Source: UBA5399 sp964592125 (lineage in GTDB: Bacteria; Bacillota; Clostridia; Christensenellales; Christensenellaceae). From it: a DNA stretch of 22,765 nt. Positions 7,593-14,725 of the stretch are shown in pieces. The stretch covers positions 1 to 22,765 of the forward strand of contig CAZQBV010000039.1 in the NCBI GenBank assembly GCA_964592125.1, given 5' to 3'. Made by a program: the position numbers and the translations under genes. The number at the start of each line of letters is the position of its first letter. Within the stretch, counting starts at the first letter, position 1. The notes beneath the pieces are model-generated. The model was given only the letters and a program-made list of their open reading frames with translations, ran no database searches and was not told the origin of the DNA.

Positions 7593-9095
7593 TCAGCCCA
7601 TCAGTTTGTTGATGGCATTGATATATGCCAATATGGAAGACTCTATTATGTTTGTAGACAGGCCACGCCCAGTTACGGTGCGTTTGTCGCTAGAAACTTT
7701 TACCACCACTTCGCCCAGTGCATCCTCGCCATGACCTACCGCGTTAATTTTATAGCTGTCCAAATTCAGCGGCATGGGCACAACGTTGTTAATTGCCTGA
7801 TATGCTGCATCCACAGGGCCATCGCCAAATGCCACCTGCGCCTGTTCTTTGCCGTCCATATCTTCCAGTATTACACTGGCCGTGTTGTAAATGGAGTTGC
7901 CACTGTTTACCACAAACTGCTTAAATTTATAGTGCTCTGTTGCCTTGGAAGCTTTTTGCGATACCAGTGCCTCTATGTCATATTCCGTTACTTCTTTTTT
8001 CTTATCACACAGGTCTTTAAACTGTGAAAAAGCGCTGTCCAGCTCTTCCTTACTCAGCTTGTAGCCCAGTTCAGTCAGGAAATCATCGAAAGCATGACGG
8101 CCAGAGTGCTTGCCCAAAACCATTTTGTTTGTGGAAAGACCCACGCTTTCCGGTGTCATAATTTCGTACGTTTCACGCTTGGCCAACACACCATGCTGGT
8201 GAATACCACTCTCGTGGGCAAAAGCATTTGCACCCACAATGGCTTTGTTGGGCGGTATGGATACGCCAATGGTTTTGGACAGCAAGCGTGAGGTGCGATA
8301 AATCTGCTTGGTATCCACATTGGTGTCCGCCTCAAACAAGTGCTTGCGTGTGTGAATGGCCATTACCACTTCTTCCAAAGAAGCATTTCCCGCACGCTCG
8401 CCAATGCCATTTACTGTACATTCCACTTGTGTGGCACCTGCCAACACAGAGCTTAGGGAGTTTGCCACACCCATGCCCAAATCGTTGTGGCAGTGTACCG
8501 AAATGTCAATATCGTCAATGCCTTCCACATTCTTTTTCAGGTAGGCAATCAGTTCATACATTTCCTGCGGAATGGCATAACCCACAGTGTCTGGAATGTT
8601 TACTGTTTTTGCGCCTGCATCTATGGCTGCCTTTACCGCTTTTGCCAAAAACGGGCGGTCACTGCGGAAGGCATCTTCTGCGGAAAATTCTATATCAGAC
8701 AGCAGCGTGCGCGCATAGGTAATAGATTCTTTTATTTTCTCCAGCACCTGCTCCTCGCTCATTTTCAGCTTGTACTCCATATGCAAGGGAGAGGTTGCCA
8801 AGAAGATATGTATACGTGGCGCTGCTGCATTTTTCAAAGCTTCGTAGGAGGCGTCTATGTCCTTTTTGACGGCCCGTGAGAGACTGGCAACTGCCGAATC
8901 TTTAATCACCTCTGCTACCTTCTGCACGCTCTCGAAATCCCCCGGCGAGGAGATGGCAAAGCCCGCCTCTATTACGTCCACTTTTAAAATTTCCAATTGT
9001 TTTGCAATTGTTATTTTCTCGCTCAAATTCATGCTGCAACCGGGCGATTGTTCTCCATCACGCAGGGTTGTATCAAATATTTTAATTGTTTTCAT
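7593..9095 (-). CDS. leuA: 2-isopropylmalate synthase
   Basis: LeuA condenses 2-ketoisovalerate with acetyl-CoA, the committed step to leucine. The 500 aa protein has TTLRDGEQSPG (9-19), the metal-binding HCHNDLG (201-207), the NGIGERAGNASLEE signature (about 230-243), and the C-terminal leucine-sensing regulatory domain ending in SSILAYINAINKLMG. Length fits the 500-520 aa bacterial class. AAGGAG lies 9 nt before the ATG at 9095. It follows ilvD by 39 nt. LeuA and CimA side by side are paralogues that feed the same isomerase, LeuCD. Confidence 0.96.
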   Translation of the reverse strand: MKTIKIFDTTLRDGEQSPGCSMNLSEKITIAKQLEILKVDVIEAGFAISSPGDFESVQKVAEVIKDSAVASLSRAVKKDIDASYEALKNAAAPRIHIFLATSPLHMEYKLKMSEEQVLEKIKESITYARTLLSDIEFSAEDAFRSDRPFLAKAVKAAIDAGAKTVNIPDTVGYAIPQEMYELIAYLKKNVEGIDDIDISVHCHNDLGMGVANSLSSVLAGATQVECTVNGIGERAGNASLEEVVMAIHTRKHLFEADTNVDTKQIYRTSRLLSKTIGVSIPPNKAIVGANAFAHESGIHQHGVLAKRETYEIMTPESVGLSTNKMVLGKHSGRHAFDDFLTELGYKLSKEELDSAFSQFKDLCDKKKEVTEYDIEALVSQKASKATEHYKFKQFVVNSGNSIYNTASVILEDMDGKEQAQVAFGDGPVDAAYQAINNVVPMPLNLDSYKINAVGHGEDALGEVVVKVSSDKRTVTGRGLSTNIIESSILAYINAINKLMG

Positions 9096-9134
9096 CGTTT
9101 ATTACTCCTTGTTTATTGTCGTTGGAAACAAACT

Positions 9135-10787
9135 TTACTCCAGCACAGCGCCTCTGTCCGCACTGGTTACCATTCTGGCATACCGCGCAAGCCATCCACC
9201 CACATTTCTGTTTGGCGTGGCAGGCTGCGCGCCTGTAAGTCGTTTCTGCAACACATCCTCTGGCACAGCCAGATGGATAGAGTAATTGGGTATGTCTATT
9301 TCTATGATGTCGCCTTCCTGTATATAGGCTATCAGCCCACCGGCCGCCGCCTCTGGCGATACATGGCCTATGGAAGCGCCTCTGGACGCACCCGAAAACC
9401 GACCATCCGTCATCAATGCCACATCTTTATCCAGCCCCATACCCGCCAATGCGGATGTAGGAACCAGCATCTCGCGCATACCCGGGCCACCCTTTGGCCC
9501 TTCGTAGCGAATAACCACCACATCCCCTTTATGAATCTGGCCATTTGTAATGGCAGCAGTGGCCTCTTCCTCACTGTTAAATACCCTTGCCGGGCCGCTA
9601 TGCACCAGCATTTCGGGCGCCACTGCCGCCCGTTTCACCACACAGCCACGCTCTGCAATGTTGCCAAACAGTGCCGCTATACCGCCCGTTTCGGAATAGG
9701 GATTTTCTATAGGCCGAATAACATCCCCTGTTATTTCCGCGCCCTTTATTCTTTCAAACACTGTGCCATCCACTGTTTTATTGTCCTTCAGCACACCTTT
9801 TTTTTGCAGCTGCGCCATTACGGCAGCCACACCGCCAGAGGTATCCAGTTCTTCTATATAGTGATGCCCGGCAGGTGCCAAATGGCACAAATTGGGGGTG
9901 TGCTCACTAATTTCATTCACCTCATGCAGGTCTATTTTTATCCCGCATTCGTGCGCTATGGCAGGCAAGTGCAACATGCTGTTTGTGCTGCATCCCAGTG
10001 CCATATCCACCACCAGCGCATTGTGGAAAGCATAGTCTGTCATAATATCCAGTGGCTTTACATTTTGCTCCACCAGCTTCATCACTTGCATACCAGCATG
10101 TTTTGCCAGCACCAAGCGTGCCGACATCACTGCAGGTATCGTACCATTGCCAGGAAGCCCCATGCCAATTGCCTCGGTTAGGCAGTTCATGGAGTTTGCC
10201 GTATACATACCCGAACAACTGCCGCAACTGGGGCAAGCGTGCTGCTCGAAATCCAGCAGCTCCGCTTCGTCAATCTTGCCCACGTTGTAGGCACCCACCG
10301 CCTCAAACATGCTGCTTAAGCTGGTTTTTTCATTTGCCACCCGCCCTGCCAACATAGGCCCGCCGGAAACCACAATGGAAGGGATGTTCACACGAGCCGC
10401 CGCCATCAGCATACCCGGAACAATCTTGTCACAGTTGGGCACCAGCACCATGCCATCAAAGGCATGTGCCTTGGCCATGCTTTCTATACTGTCCGCTATA
10501 AGCTCCCTTGTGGGCAGCGAATACCGCATGCCCTCGTGCCCCATGGCAATGCCATCACACACACCAATTGCCGGGAATTCTATGGGAGTGCCACCCGCCA
10601 TACGCACACCATCCTTGGCGGCCTGTGCAATTTTGTCCAAATGCATATGCCCCGCAACAATTTCGCTTTTCGCACTTACCACGGCTATCAGAGGCCTTTG
10701 CAGTTCTTCCTCTGTTAGCCCCAGCGCGTAAAACAAAGACCTGTGCGGTGCTTTGTCCGGCCCCTTTTTTACATTGTCACTTATCAT
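9135..10787 (-). CDS. ilvD: Dihydroxy-acid dehydratase
   Basis: IlvD dehydrates 2,3-dihydroxy-isovalerate and -methylvalerate to the 2-keto acids, the shared third step of valine and isoleucine synthesis. The 550 aa length is typical. Iron-sulfur and active-site signatures are VCDGIAMGHEGMRYSLPTRE (starts about 76), CDKIVPGM (119-126), and CPSCGSCSGMYTANSM (185-200). The C-terminal half has GRFSGASRGASIGHVSPEAA. GGAGG precedes the ATG at 10787 by about 6 nt. The 66-nt gap to ilvC contains a terminator-like hairpin (10815-10836) that could reduce read-through from ilvC. Confidence 0.97.
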   Translation of the reverse strand: MISDNVKKGPDKAPHRSLFYALGLTEEELQRPLIAVVSAKSEIVAGHMHLDKIAQAAKDGVRMAGGTPIEFPAIGVCDGIAMGHEGMRYSLPTRELIADSIESMAKAHAFDGMVLVPNCDKIVPGMLMAAARVNIPSIVVSGGPMLAGRVANEKTSLSSMFEAVGAYNVGKIDEAELLDFEQHACPSCGSCSGMYTANSMNCLTEAIGMGLPGNGTIPAVMSARLVLAKHAGMQVMKLVEQNVKPLDIMTDYAFHNALVVDMALGCSTNSMLHLPAIAHECGIKIDLHEVNEISEHTPNLCHLAPAGHHYIEELDTSGGVAAVMAQLQKKGVLKDNKTVDGTVFERIKGAEITGDVIRPIENPYSETGGIAALFGNIAERGCVVKRAAVAPEMLVHSGPARVFNSEEEATAAITNGQIHKGDVVVIRYEGPKGGPGMREMLVPTSALAGMGLDKDVALMTDGRFSGASRGASIGHVSPEAAAGGLIAYIQEGDIIEIDIPNYSIHLAVPEDVLQKRLTGAQPATPNRNVGGWLARYARMVTSADRGAVLE

Positions 10788-10814
10788 AAAACCCTCCGGT
10801 TTTGTTGCTATAAT

Positions 10815-10836
10815 AAAAAGTGATTCATATCACTTT
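10815..10836 (-). terminator. Terminator-like hairpin between ilvC and ilvD
   Basis: AAAGTGAT (10817-10824) and ATCACTTT (10829-10836) form a perfect 8-bp stem with a 4-nt loop. On the minus strand the stem runs directly into a run of five U then AUU. The stem is AU-rich, so it may be a partial terminator or an mRNA 3' end stabiliser that sets the ilvC to ilvD ratio. Confidence 0.55.
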
Positions 10837-10853
10837 CTTATTGGAGATTTGGC

Positions 10854-11852
10854 TTATTTCTTTTTGCTCCAGCTCATTTTGCTACGCAGCATTTCGCCTG
10901 TTTTTTCTATTTGGTGCTCATTTTCCATGTTGCGCGTGGCAATAAAGTGCGGGCGCTTCACCTGATTTTCCAGCATCCAATTGCGGGCAAATGTACCATT
11001 CTGTATTTCAAAAAGCACCTGCTTCATGGCTGCCTTTGTGTCATCGGTAATAATGCGGCGACCCACTTCATAATCGCCATATTCCGCAGTGTCGGAAATA
11101 GAGTAGCGCATGCGTTTTAGCCCACCCTCAAATATCATATCCACAATCAGCTTCATCTCGTGACAGCATTCAAAGTATGCCATTTCCGGTGCATAGCCTG
11201 CTTCCACCAGTGTTTCAAAACCTGCCTGAATCAGGCGAGACACACCACCGCACAGCACTGCCTGTTCACCAAACAAGTCTGTTTCGGTTTCTTCTTTAAA
11301 CGTGGTTTCAAAAATGCCAGCGCGCGCGCCGCCAATGCCTGCCGCATAAGCAAGCGCATAATCTTTGGCCTTGCCTGTTGCATCCTGATAGATAGCAATG
11401 AGGCAGGGTACTCCTTTGCCTTCCGCATACTGGCTGCGTACCGTATGGCCGGGGCCTTTGGGCGCTACCATCCACACATCCACATTGTCTGGCGGGGTAA
11501 TTTGCCCATAATGAATGTTGAACCCATGCGCAAACACCAGCGATTTGCCTTCTGTCATATGTGGTTTAATGCTTTCGTCGTACAGCTTGCCCTGTGTTTC
11601 ATCATTAATTAGAATCATTACAATATCTGCCGCTTTGGCTGCATCTGCCGCCGTCATTACCTTAAGGCCTTGGTCTTCTGCACTTTTCCAGCTTTTGCTG
11701 CCCTCGTATAGCCCCACTATTACATTGGCACCGCTCTCCTTCAGGTTCAGTGCATGGGCATGCCCCTGCGAGCCAAAACCAACAATTGCCACTGTTTTGT
11801 TTTTCAGAAGAGAGAAATCACAATCTTTTTCGTAATACATGTTTACTGCCAT
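10854..11852 (-). CDS. ilvC: Ketol-acid reductoisomerase (class I)
   Basis: IlvC performs the Mg- and NADPH-dependent alkyl shift and reduction of acetolactate and acetohydroxybutyrate. At 332 aa it is the short class I enzyme. The Rossmann fold starts with VGFGSQGHAHALNLKESG (24-41), and the following loop YEGSKSWKSA has the Ser residues expected for NADPH. His109 in AHGFNIHYGQI and Asp192/Glu196 in TDLFGEQ are the catalytic and Mg ligands. The C-terminus MSWSKKK is like other Clostridia. GGAG lies 8 nt before the ATG at 11852. A promoter-like sequence in the 190-nt gap upstream suggests extra, separate expression. Confidence 0.97.
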   Translation of the reverse strand: MAVNMYYEKDCDFSLLKNKTVAIVGFGSQGHAHALNLKESGANVIVGLYEGSKSWKSAEDQGLKVMTAADAAKAADIVMILINDETQGKLYDESIKPHMTEGKSLVFAHGFNIHYGQITPPDNVDVWMVAPKGPGHTVRSQYAEGKGVPCLIAIYQDATGKAKDYALAYAAGIGGARAGIFETTFKEETETDLFGEQAVLCGGVSRLIQAGFETLVEAGYAPEMAYFECCHEMKLIVDMIFEGGLKRMRYSISDTAEYGDYEVGRRIITDDTKAAMKQVLFEIQNGTFARNWMLENQVKRPHFIATRNMENEHQIEKTGEMLRSKMSWSKKK

Positions 11853-11870
11853 TTTAAATACTCCATTTCC

Positions 11871-11884
11871 GCGCTTTTTTGCGC
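11871..11884. repeat. GCGC-T6-GCGC hairpin before the ilvC ribosome site
   Basis: GCGC (11871-11874) and GCGC (11881-11884) are separated by six T. In the ilvC leader RNA it would be a 4-bp stem with an A6 loop, a few nt upstream of GGAG. Too short to claim regulation by itself. Confidence 0.3.
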
Positions 11885-11891
11885 ATTGCCT

Positions 11892-11922
11892 ATTTTATTA
11901 CGTAGCAAATGAACAGTGTCAA
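11892..11922 (-). promoter_or_regulatory. Possible internal promoter for ilvC
   Basis: Minus strand: TTGACA (11917-11922, perfect -35). Possible -10 boxes are TAATAA at 11895-11900 (16-nt spacer) or TAAAAT at 11892-11897 (19-nt spacer). An 11-bp inverted repeat (11905-11915 and 11941-11951) brackets the -35 box, and its downstream arm lies in the spacer, as an operator might. Confidence 0.5.
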
Positions 11923-11951
11923 TCCTATTTCTTCTATTTTTGTTCATTTGC
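11905..11951. repeat. 11-bp inverted repeat around the ilvC -35 box
   Basis: GCAAATGAACA (11905-11915) and TGTTCATTTGC (11941-11951) are exact complements, 25 nt apart. Their centres are 36 bp apart, a little over three helical turns. It could be a paired operator or, in RNA from ilvB-ilvN, a long-loop stem. Confidence 0.6.
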
Positions 11952-11959
11952 GCAGTATC

Positions 11960-11998
11960 ATCACTTCGATCCTCGCTACTATCTCGTACCGAAGTGAT
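11960..11998. repeat. 9-bp inverted repeat after ilvN
   Basis: ATCACTTCG (11960-11968) and CGAAGTGAT (11990-11998) are exact complements with a 21-nt loop. Beside it, AACGC-CATA-GCGTT (12007-12020) forms another small stem whose T-run points to the plus strand, so it is not a terminator for ilvN. Together they make the ilvN-ilvC gap unusually structured. Confidence 0.5.
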
Positions 11999-12042
11999 AT
12001 ATTTCCAACGCCATAGCGTTTTTATCGTAATGCAAGTTCCCA

Positions 12043-12540
12043 CTAATCCAGTATTGTACCCGGGCCACGCTCTATTGCTGTAATTCCTGTGCGGGACAAT
12101 TCCAGTATACCGTATTCTTTCAGCAAATTCACCAATGCTTTGTTTTTCTCTGGCGCACCCGACATTTCTATCACCATAGATTTGCTGTTTACATCCACAA
12201 TCTTGGTGCGAAAGATATCGCACAATTCTATTACACCCGCCCTTGTTTTTGCATTTGCCTTCACCTTTACCAGCAGCAATTCCTTGTATACAGAACCTGA
12301 AGAGCGTATTGCCTTTACCTTTATTACATCCACCAGCTTTGTGAATTGCTTTTTCACCTGTTCCAGTTCGCTTTCATCACCCATCAGTTCTATGGTAATG
12401 CGAGAGAAATCTGGGTCGTGCGTTTCCCCCACAGAAAGCGAATGTATATTGTAGCCCCTGCGGGAAATAAGCCCAATTGTTTTTGCCAAAACACCTGCCG
12501 TGTTTTTCACCAGTATAGATACCACGTATCTTCTTACCAT
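12043..12540 (-). CDS. ilvN: Acetolactate synthase regulatory subunit
   Basis: IlvN (IlvH type) binds valine and activates and feedback-controls the IlvB catalytic subunit. At 165 aa it is the standard two-domain form: an N-terminal ACT domain (about 4-75) with VSILVKNTAGVLAKTIGLISRRGYNI, the valine-site signature, then the C-terminal domain with KANAKTRAGVIELCDIFRTKIVDV. AGAGG lies 7 nt upstream of the ATG at 12540. It follows ilvB by 65 nt; that gap holds a 7-bp inverted repeat. Named ilvN here; ilvH would be equally fair. Confidence 0.95.
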   Translation of the reverse strand: MVRRYVVSILVKNTAGVLAKTIGLISRRGYNIHSLSVGETHDPDFSRITIELMGDESELEQVKKQFTKLVDVIKVKAIRSSGSVYKELLLVKVKANAKTRAGVIELCDIFRTKIVDVNSKSMVIEMSGAPEKNKALVNLLKEYGILELSRTGITAIERGPGTILD

Positions 12541-12556
12541 TCCATTGCCTCTTTCT

Positions 12557-12582
12557 GTTGCCCTATCTATGAACCGGGCAAC
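12557..12582. repeat. 7-bp inverted repeat in the ilvB-ilvN gap
   Basis: GTTGCCC (12557-12563) and GGGCAAC (12576-12582) could form a stem with a 12-nt loop just upstream of the ilvN ribosome site. No U-run follows. It may affect ilvN translation or mRNA stability. Confidence 0.4.
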
Positions 12583-12605
12583 TTCTCTGTTTTCCTTTTC
12601 GATCT

Positions 12606-14267
12606 TTATTTTATCTCCAATATAATGTCATCCAGACTTTTCCCACCAGGCACCATAGGCAACACATTTTCATCCTCATGTATGTCGCAGGCAATTACCA
12701 CCGGCCCCTCGTGCGAAAACGCTTTTTCCATTGTATCTCTCAGCTCTGTTTCGTCCTTTGCCCGGTAGCCCACTGCGCCAAACGCCTCTGCCAGCTTCAC
12801 ATAATCTGTTGGGTGGTTCAGCGTTGTACTGCAATAGCGCTTTTCGTAAAACAGCTTTTGCCACTGCCGTACCATACCCAGCACGTTGTTGTTCAGCACC
12901 AATATGGTCACAGGTATATTATATTTTACCGCAGTTACAATCTCTTGTAAATTCATATGGAAACTTCCATCGCCTGCAATGTTTACTGTGCGTTTGCCTG
13001 TACCCAGCGCAGCGCCCAGTGCAGCACCCAGCCCAAAGCCCATTGTACCCAGCCCTCCTGAGCTGATAAACTGACGCGGACGGTCTATTTTCAAAAACTG
13101 CGCTGCCCACATTTGGTGCTGTCCCACCTCGGTGGTATACACTGCATCTTTTGGGGCAAATTCCTGCATCACTTTCAATATCTCGCGGGGATATTTTGCA
13201 TTGGGAGCAGCCTTGTCCAGCGGATATTTCTTTTTCCAGCCAATAATTGTATCCAGCCAATCGCGGCTTTTTACCTGTTTCACTTTGGGCAGCAACTGTT
13301 CCAGCACATCCTTGGCATCGCCTATCACCTGATAGTTTACCTGTATGTTTTTATTGATTTCAGCAGGGTCTACATCTATATGCAATACTTTCGCCTGCTT
13401 TGCGAATTTCGAAGTATCTGAAGTTACACGCTCCGAAAACCTAGCGCCCACCGCTATCAGCAAATCACAATGCGAAACACACAATGCGGATGTTTTTGTG
13501 CCATGCATGCCTATCATACCAGTAAAATTTTCACTGCCCTGCGGGAAACCGCCAATGCCCATCAATGTGGTGGTAACTGGCGCATTCAGTTTTTCTGCCA
13601 GCTCGCGCAAAGCCTTTTCCCCATCCGAAGCAATAATGCCGCCACCTGCGTAAATAAACGGACGTTCGCTCTCGTTTATTGCCTTTGCCGCCGCCGCAAT
13701 ATCCGCATCGCTAAATGCATTTTTGTGCGCTGGTTGCTTGGGCGTTGCGGGAATGTAGTCATACTCCTGCAAGGTAATATCCTTGGGGATATCCACCAGA
13801 ACCGGCCCCTTTCGCCCGCTGTTTGCTATAAAAAAGGCATCTCTTATCGCATCCGCCAGATCTGCAATGTCATTTACTATCATATTGTGTTTGGTAATGG
13901 GGTTTGTAACACCCGCAATGTCTATTTCCTGAAAGGTATCTTTGCCCAGTAGGGATTTTAATACATTCGCAGTAATAGCCACCACGGGAATAGAATCCAT
14001 ATATGCCGTAGCAATACCCGTTACCAAATTGGTTGCCCCCGGGCCACTGGTGGCCAACACCACTCCCGTTTTACCCGTTGCTCTTGCATAGCCATCCGCC
14101 GCATGAGCCGCGTGCTGCTCATGGCAGGTTAATATGTGCTTTATTTCGCCACAGTCATACATTGCATCATATATATGTATCGCGGTTCCGCCCGGAAAAC
14201 CAAACACAGTATCCACACCCTGTTCTTTCAAGCATTCCAATACTATTTGTGCACCCGATAATTTCAC
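12606..14267 (-). CDS. ilvB: Acetolactate synthase catalytic subunit
   Basis: IlvB is the thiamine diphosphate (ThDP) and FAD enzyme that makes 2-acetolactate (valine, leucine) or 2-aceto-2-hydroxybutyrate (isoleucine). The 553 aa protein has the catalytic Glu50 in TCHEQHAAHAADGYARATG, the FAD-domain signature GARFSER (275-281), and the ThDP/Mg motif GDGSFHMN (432-439) ending in LNNN (458-461). The start is GTG at 14267, preceded by AGGAGG with 8 nt spacing. It is the first structural gene of the operon, and its expression depends on read-through of the attenuator at 14337-14366. Confidence 0.97.
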   Translation of the reverse strand: MKLSGAQIVLECLKEQGVDTVFGFPGGTAIHIYDAMYDCGEIKHILTCHEQHAAHAADGYARATGKTGVVLATSGPGATNLVTGIATAYMDSIPVVAITANVLKSLLGKDTFQEIDIAGVTNPITKHNMIVNDIADLADAIRDAFFIANSGRKGPVLVDIPKDITLQEYDYIPATPKQPAHKNAFSDADIAAAAKAINESERPFIYAGGGIIASDGEKALRELAEKLNAPVTTTLMGIGGFPQGSENFTGMIGMHGTKTSALCVSHCDLLIAVGARFSERVTSDTSKFAKQAKVLHIDVDPAEINKNIQVNYQVIGDAKDVLEQLLPKVKQVKSRDWLDTIIGWKKKYPLDKAAPNAKYPREILKVMQEFAPKDAVYTTEVGQHQMWAAQFLKIDRPRQFISSGGLGTMGFGLGAALGAALGTGKRTVNIAGDGSFHMNLQEIVTAVKYNIPVTILVLNNNVLGMVRQWQKLFYEKRYCSTTLNHPTDYVKLAEAFGAVGYRAKDETELRDTMEKAFSHEGPVVIACDIHEDENVLPMVPGGKSLDDIILEIK

Positions 14268-14336
14268 TTTTGTCTCCTCCTATATTGTTTCCCCAGTTGC
14301 CTGCAATTTTATAAACACAGTACCCCGCTTGCAAAC

Positions 14337-14366
14337 AAAAAGGGCCTGCGCCTATTGCGCAGACCC
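14337..14366 (-). terminator. Attenuator terminator of the ilv-leu operon
   Basis: Minus-strand RNA: GGGTCTGCGC (14366-14357) pairs with GCGCAGGCCC (14351-14342), ten pairs with one G-U, 5-nt loop, then U5 (14341-14337). It lies 70 nt before ilvB with no gene end to serve, so it is a premature terminator. The small stem CTGG(G)TA / TACCAG (14384-14390 with 14366-14371) abuts it and shares its first base pair. Confidence 0.88.
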
Positions 14367-14473
14367 TGGTATTCTTCGTACCTTACCCAGTCCTTAGCTG
14401 TACCTTTTCACGTACAACCGCAACAAGCCTTACTTCGAGCGCCAATAATGACGTTAATAATAAGGCCAAGGAC
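14365..14473 (-). promoter_or_regulatory. Leader RNA with alternative stems (attenuator)
   Basis: Segment 1, GTCCTTGGC (14473-14465), lies on the Val-Leu-Gly codons of the leader peptide and pairs with segment 2, GCTAAGGAC (14398-14390), nine pairs with one G-U. Segment 2 continues into CTGGGTA (14390-14384), which can pair with TACCAG of segment 3 (14371-14366), beside the terminator arm. A ribosome stalled on segment 1 would free segment 2 for segment 3 and disturb the terminator. The pairings are seen; the switching is inferred from classical ilv/leu attenuation. Confidence 0.7.
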
Positions 14474-14509
14474 GAGTATGCTATTGTAAGAAATTTGTTG
14501 CTTGTTCAT
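14408..14509 (-). CDS. Ile/Leu/Val-rich leader peptide (IlvL-like)
   Basis: A 33-codon reading frame starts at ATG 14509, with GGAG 9 nt upstream, and stops with TGA at 14408. Residues 11-22 read ILVLGLIINVII, so ten of twelve are branched-chain amino acids, using codons ATA, CTC, GTC, CTT and ATT. It lies between a strong promoter and a terminator, ahead of ilvB. The role would be to sense charged tRNA-Ile, -Leu and -Val: scarcity stalls the ribosome and lets transcription reach ilvB. The tail ACCGCT holds three cysteines, which is unusual for such peptides. It is not homologous in sequence to enteric IlvL as far as I can see, only similar in design. Confidence 0.85.
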   Translation of the reverse strand: MNKQQISYNSILVLGLIINVIIGARSKACCGCT

Positions 14510-14539
14510 TTTTTCTTACTCCATTCATTCTTGGTCTAT

Positions 14540-14568
14540 ATAATAAACAATTCTATTCTTTTTGTCAA
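14540..14568 (-). promoter_or_regulatory. Promoter of the ilv-leu operon
   Basis: Minus strand: TTGACA (14563-14568, perfect), 17-nt spacer, TATTAT (14540-14545, 5/6). Transcription should start near 14533, about 25 nt before the leader peptide start. Confidence 0.88.
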
Positions 14569-14682
14569 CAAAAAATTGCATACAGTTTGTGAACTTTTTT
14601 ATGTTTGGTTTCTGTAGTGGCATTTTGGTTCCTGTTGCTTTGTAAATATTTTATGCTGTCTTGTATTCTTACTTCCTATTTA

Positions 14683-14691
14683 TGTTATAAT
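14683..14691 (+). promoter_or_regulatory. Extended -10 promoter of the DUF3810 gene
   Basis: TGTTATAAT is a perfect extended -10 element. The best -35 (TTGTAT, 14661-14666) has a long 19-nt spacer, which extended -10 promoters tolerate. The start site would be near 14698, between this box and the ATG at 14726. Confidence 0.6.
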
Positions 14692-14725
14692 AAATCATTG
14701 AATGTTGCAAGGTGGAAAAAGCCAA

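Noticed and set aside
8997..10181. Long plus-strand open frame (394 codons) opposite leuA and ilvD
   Set aside because: It lies antisense to ilvD with its clear catalytic motifs, has no recognisable protein features, and mirrors the codon bias of the real gene.
14268..14580. T-box riboswitch ahead of ilvB
   Set aside because: Expected for this operon in Firmicutes, but no GGGTGGNACCGCG-like core precedes the terminator, and the leader is short and occupied by a translated peptide.
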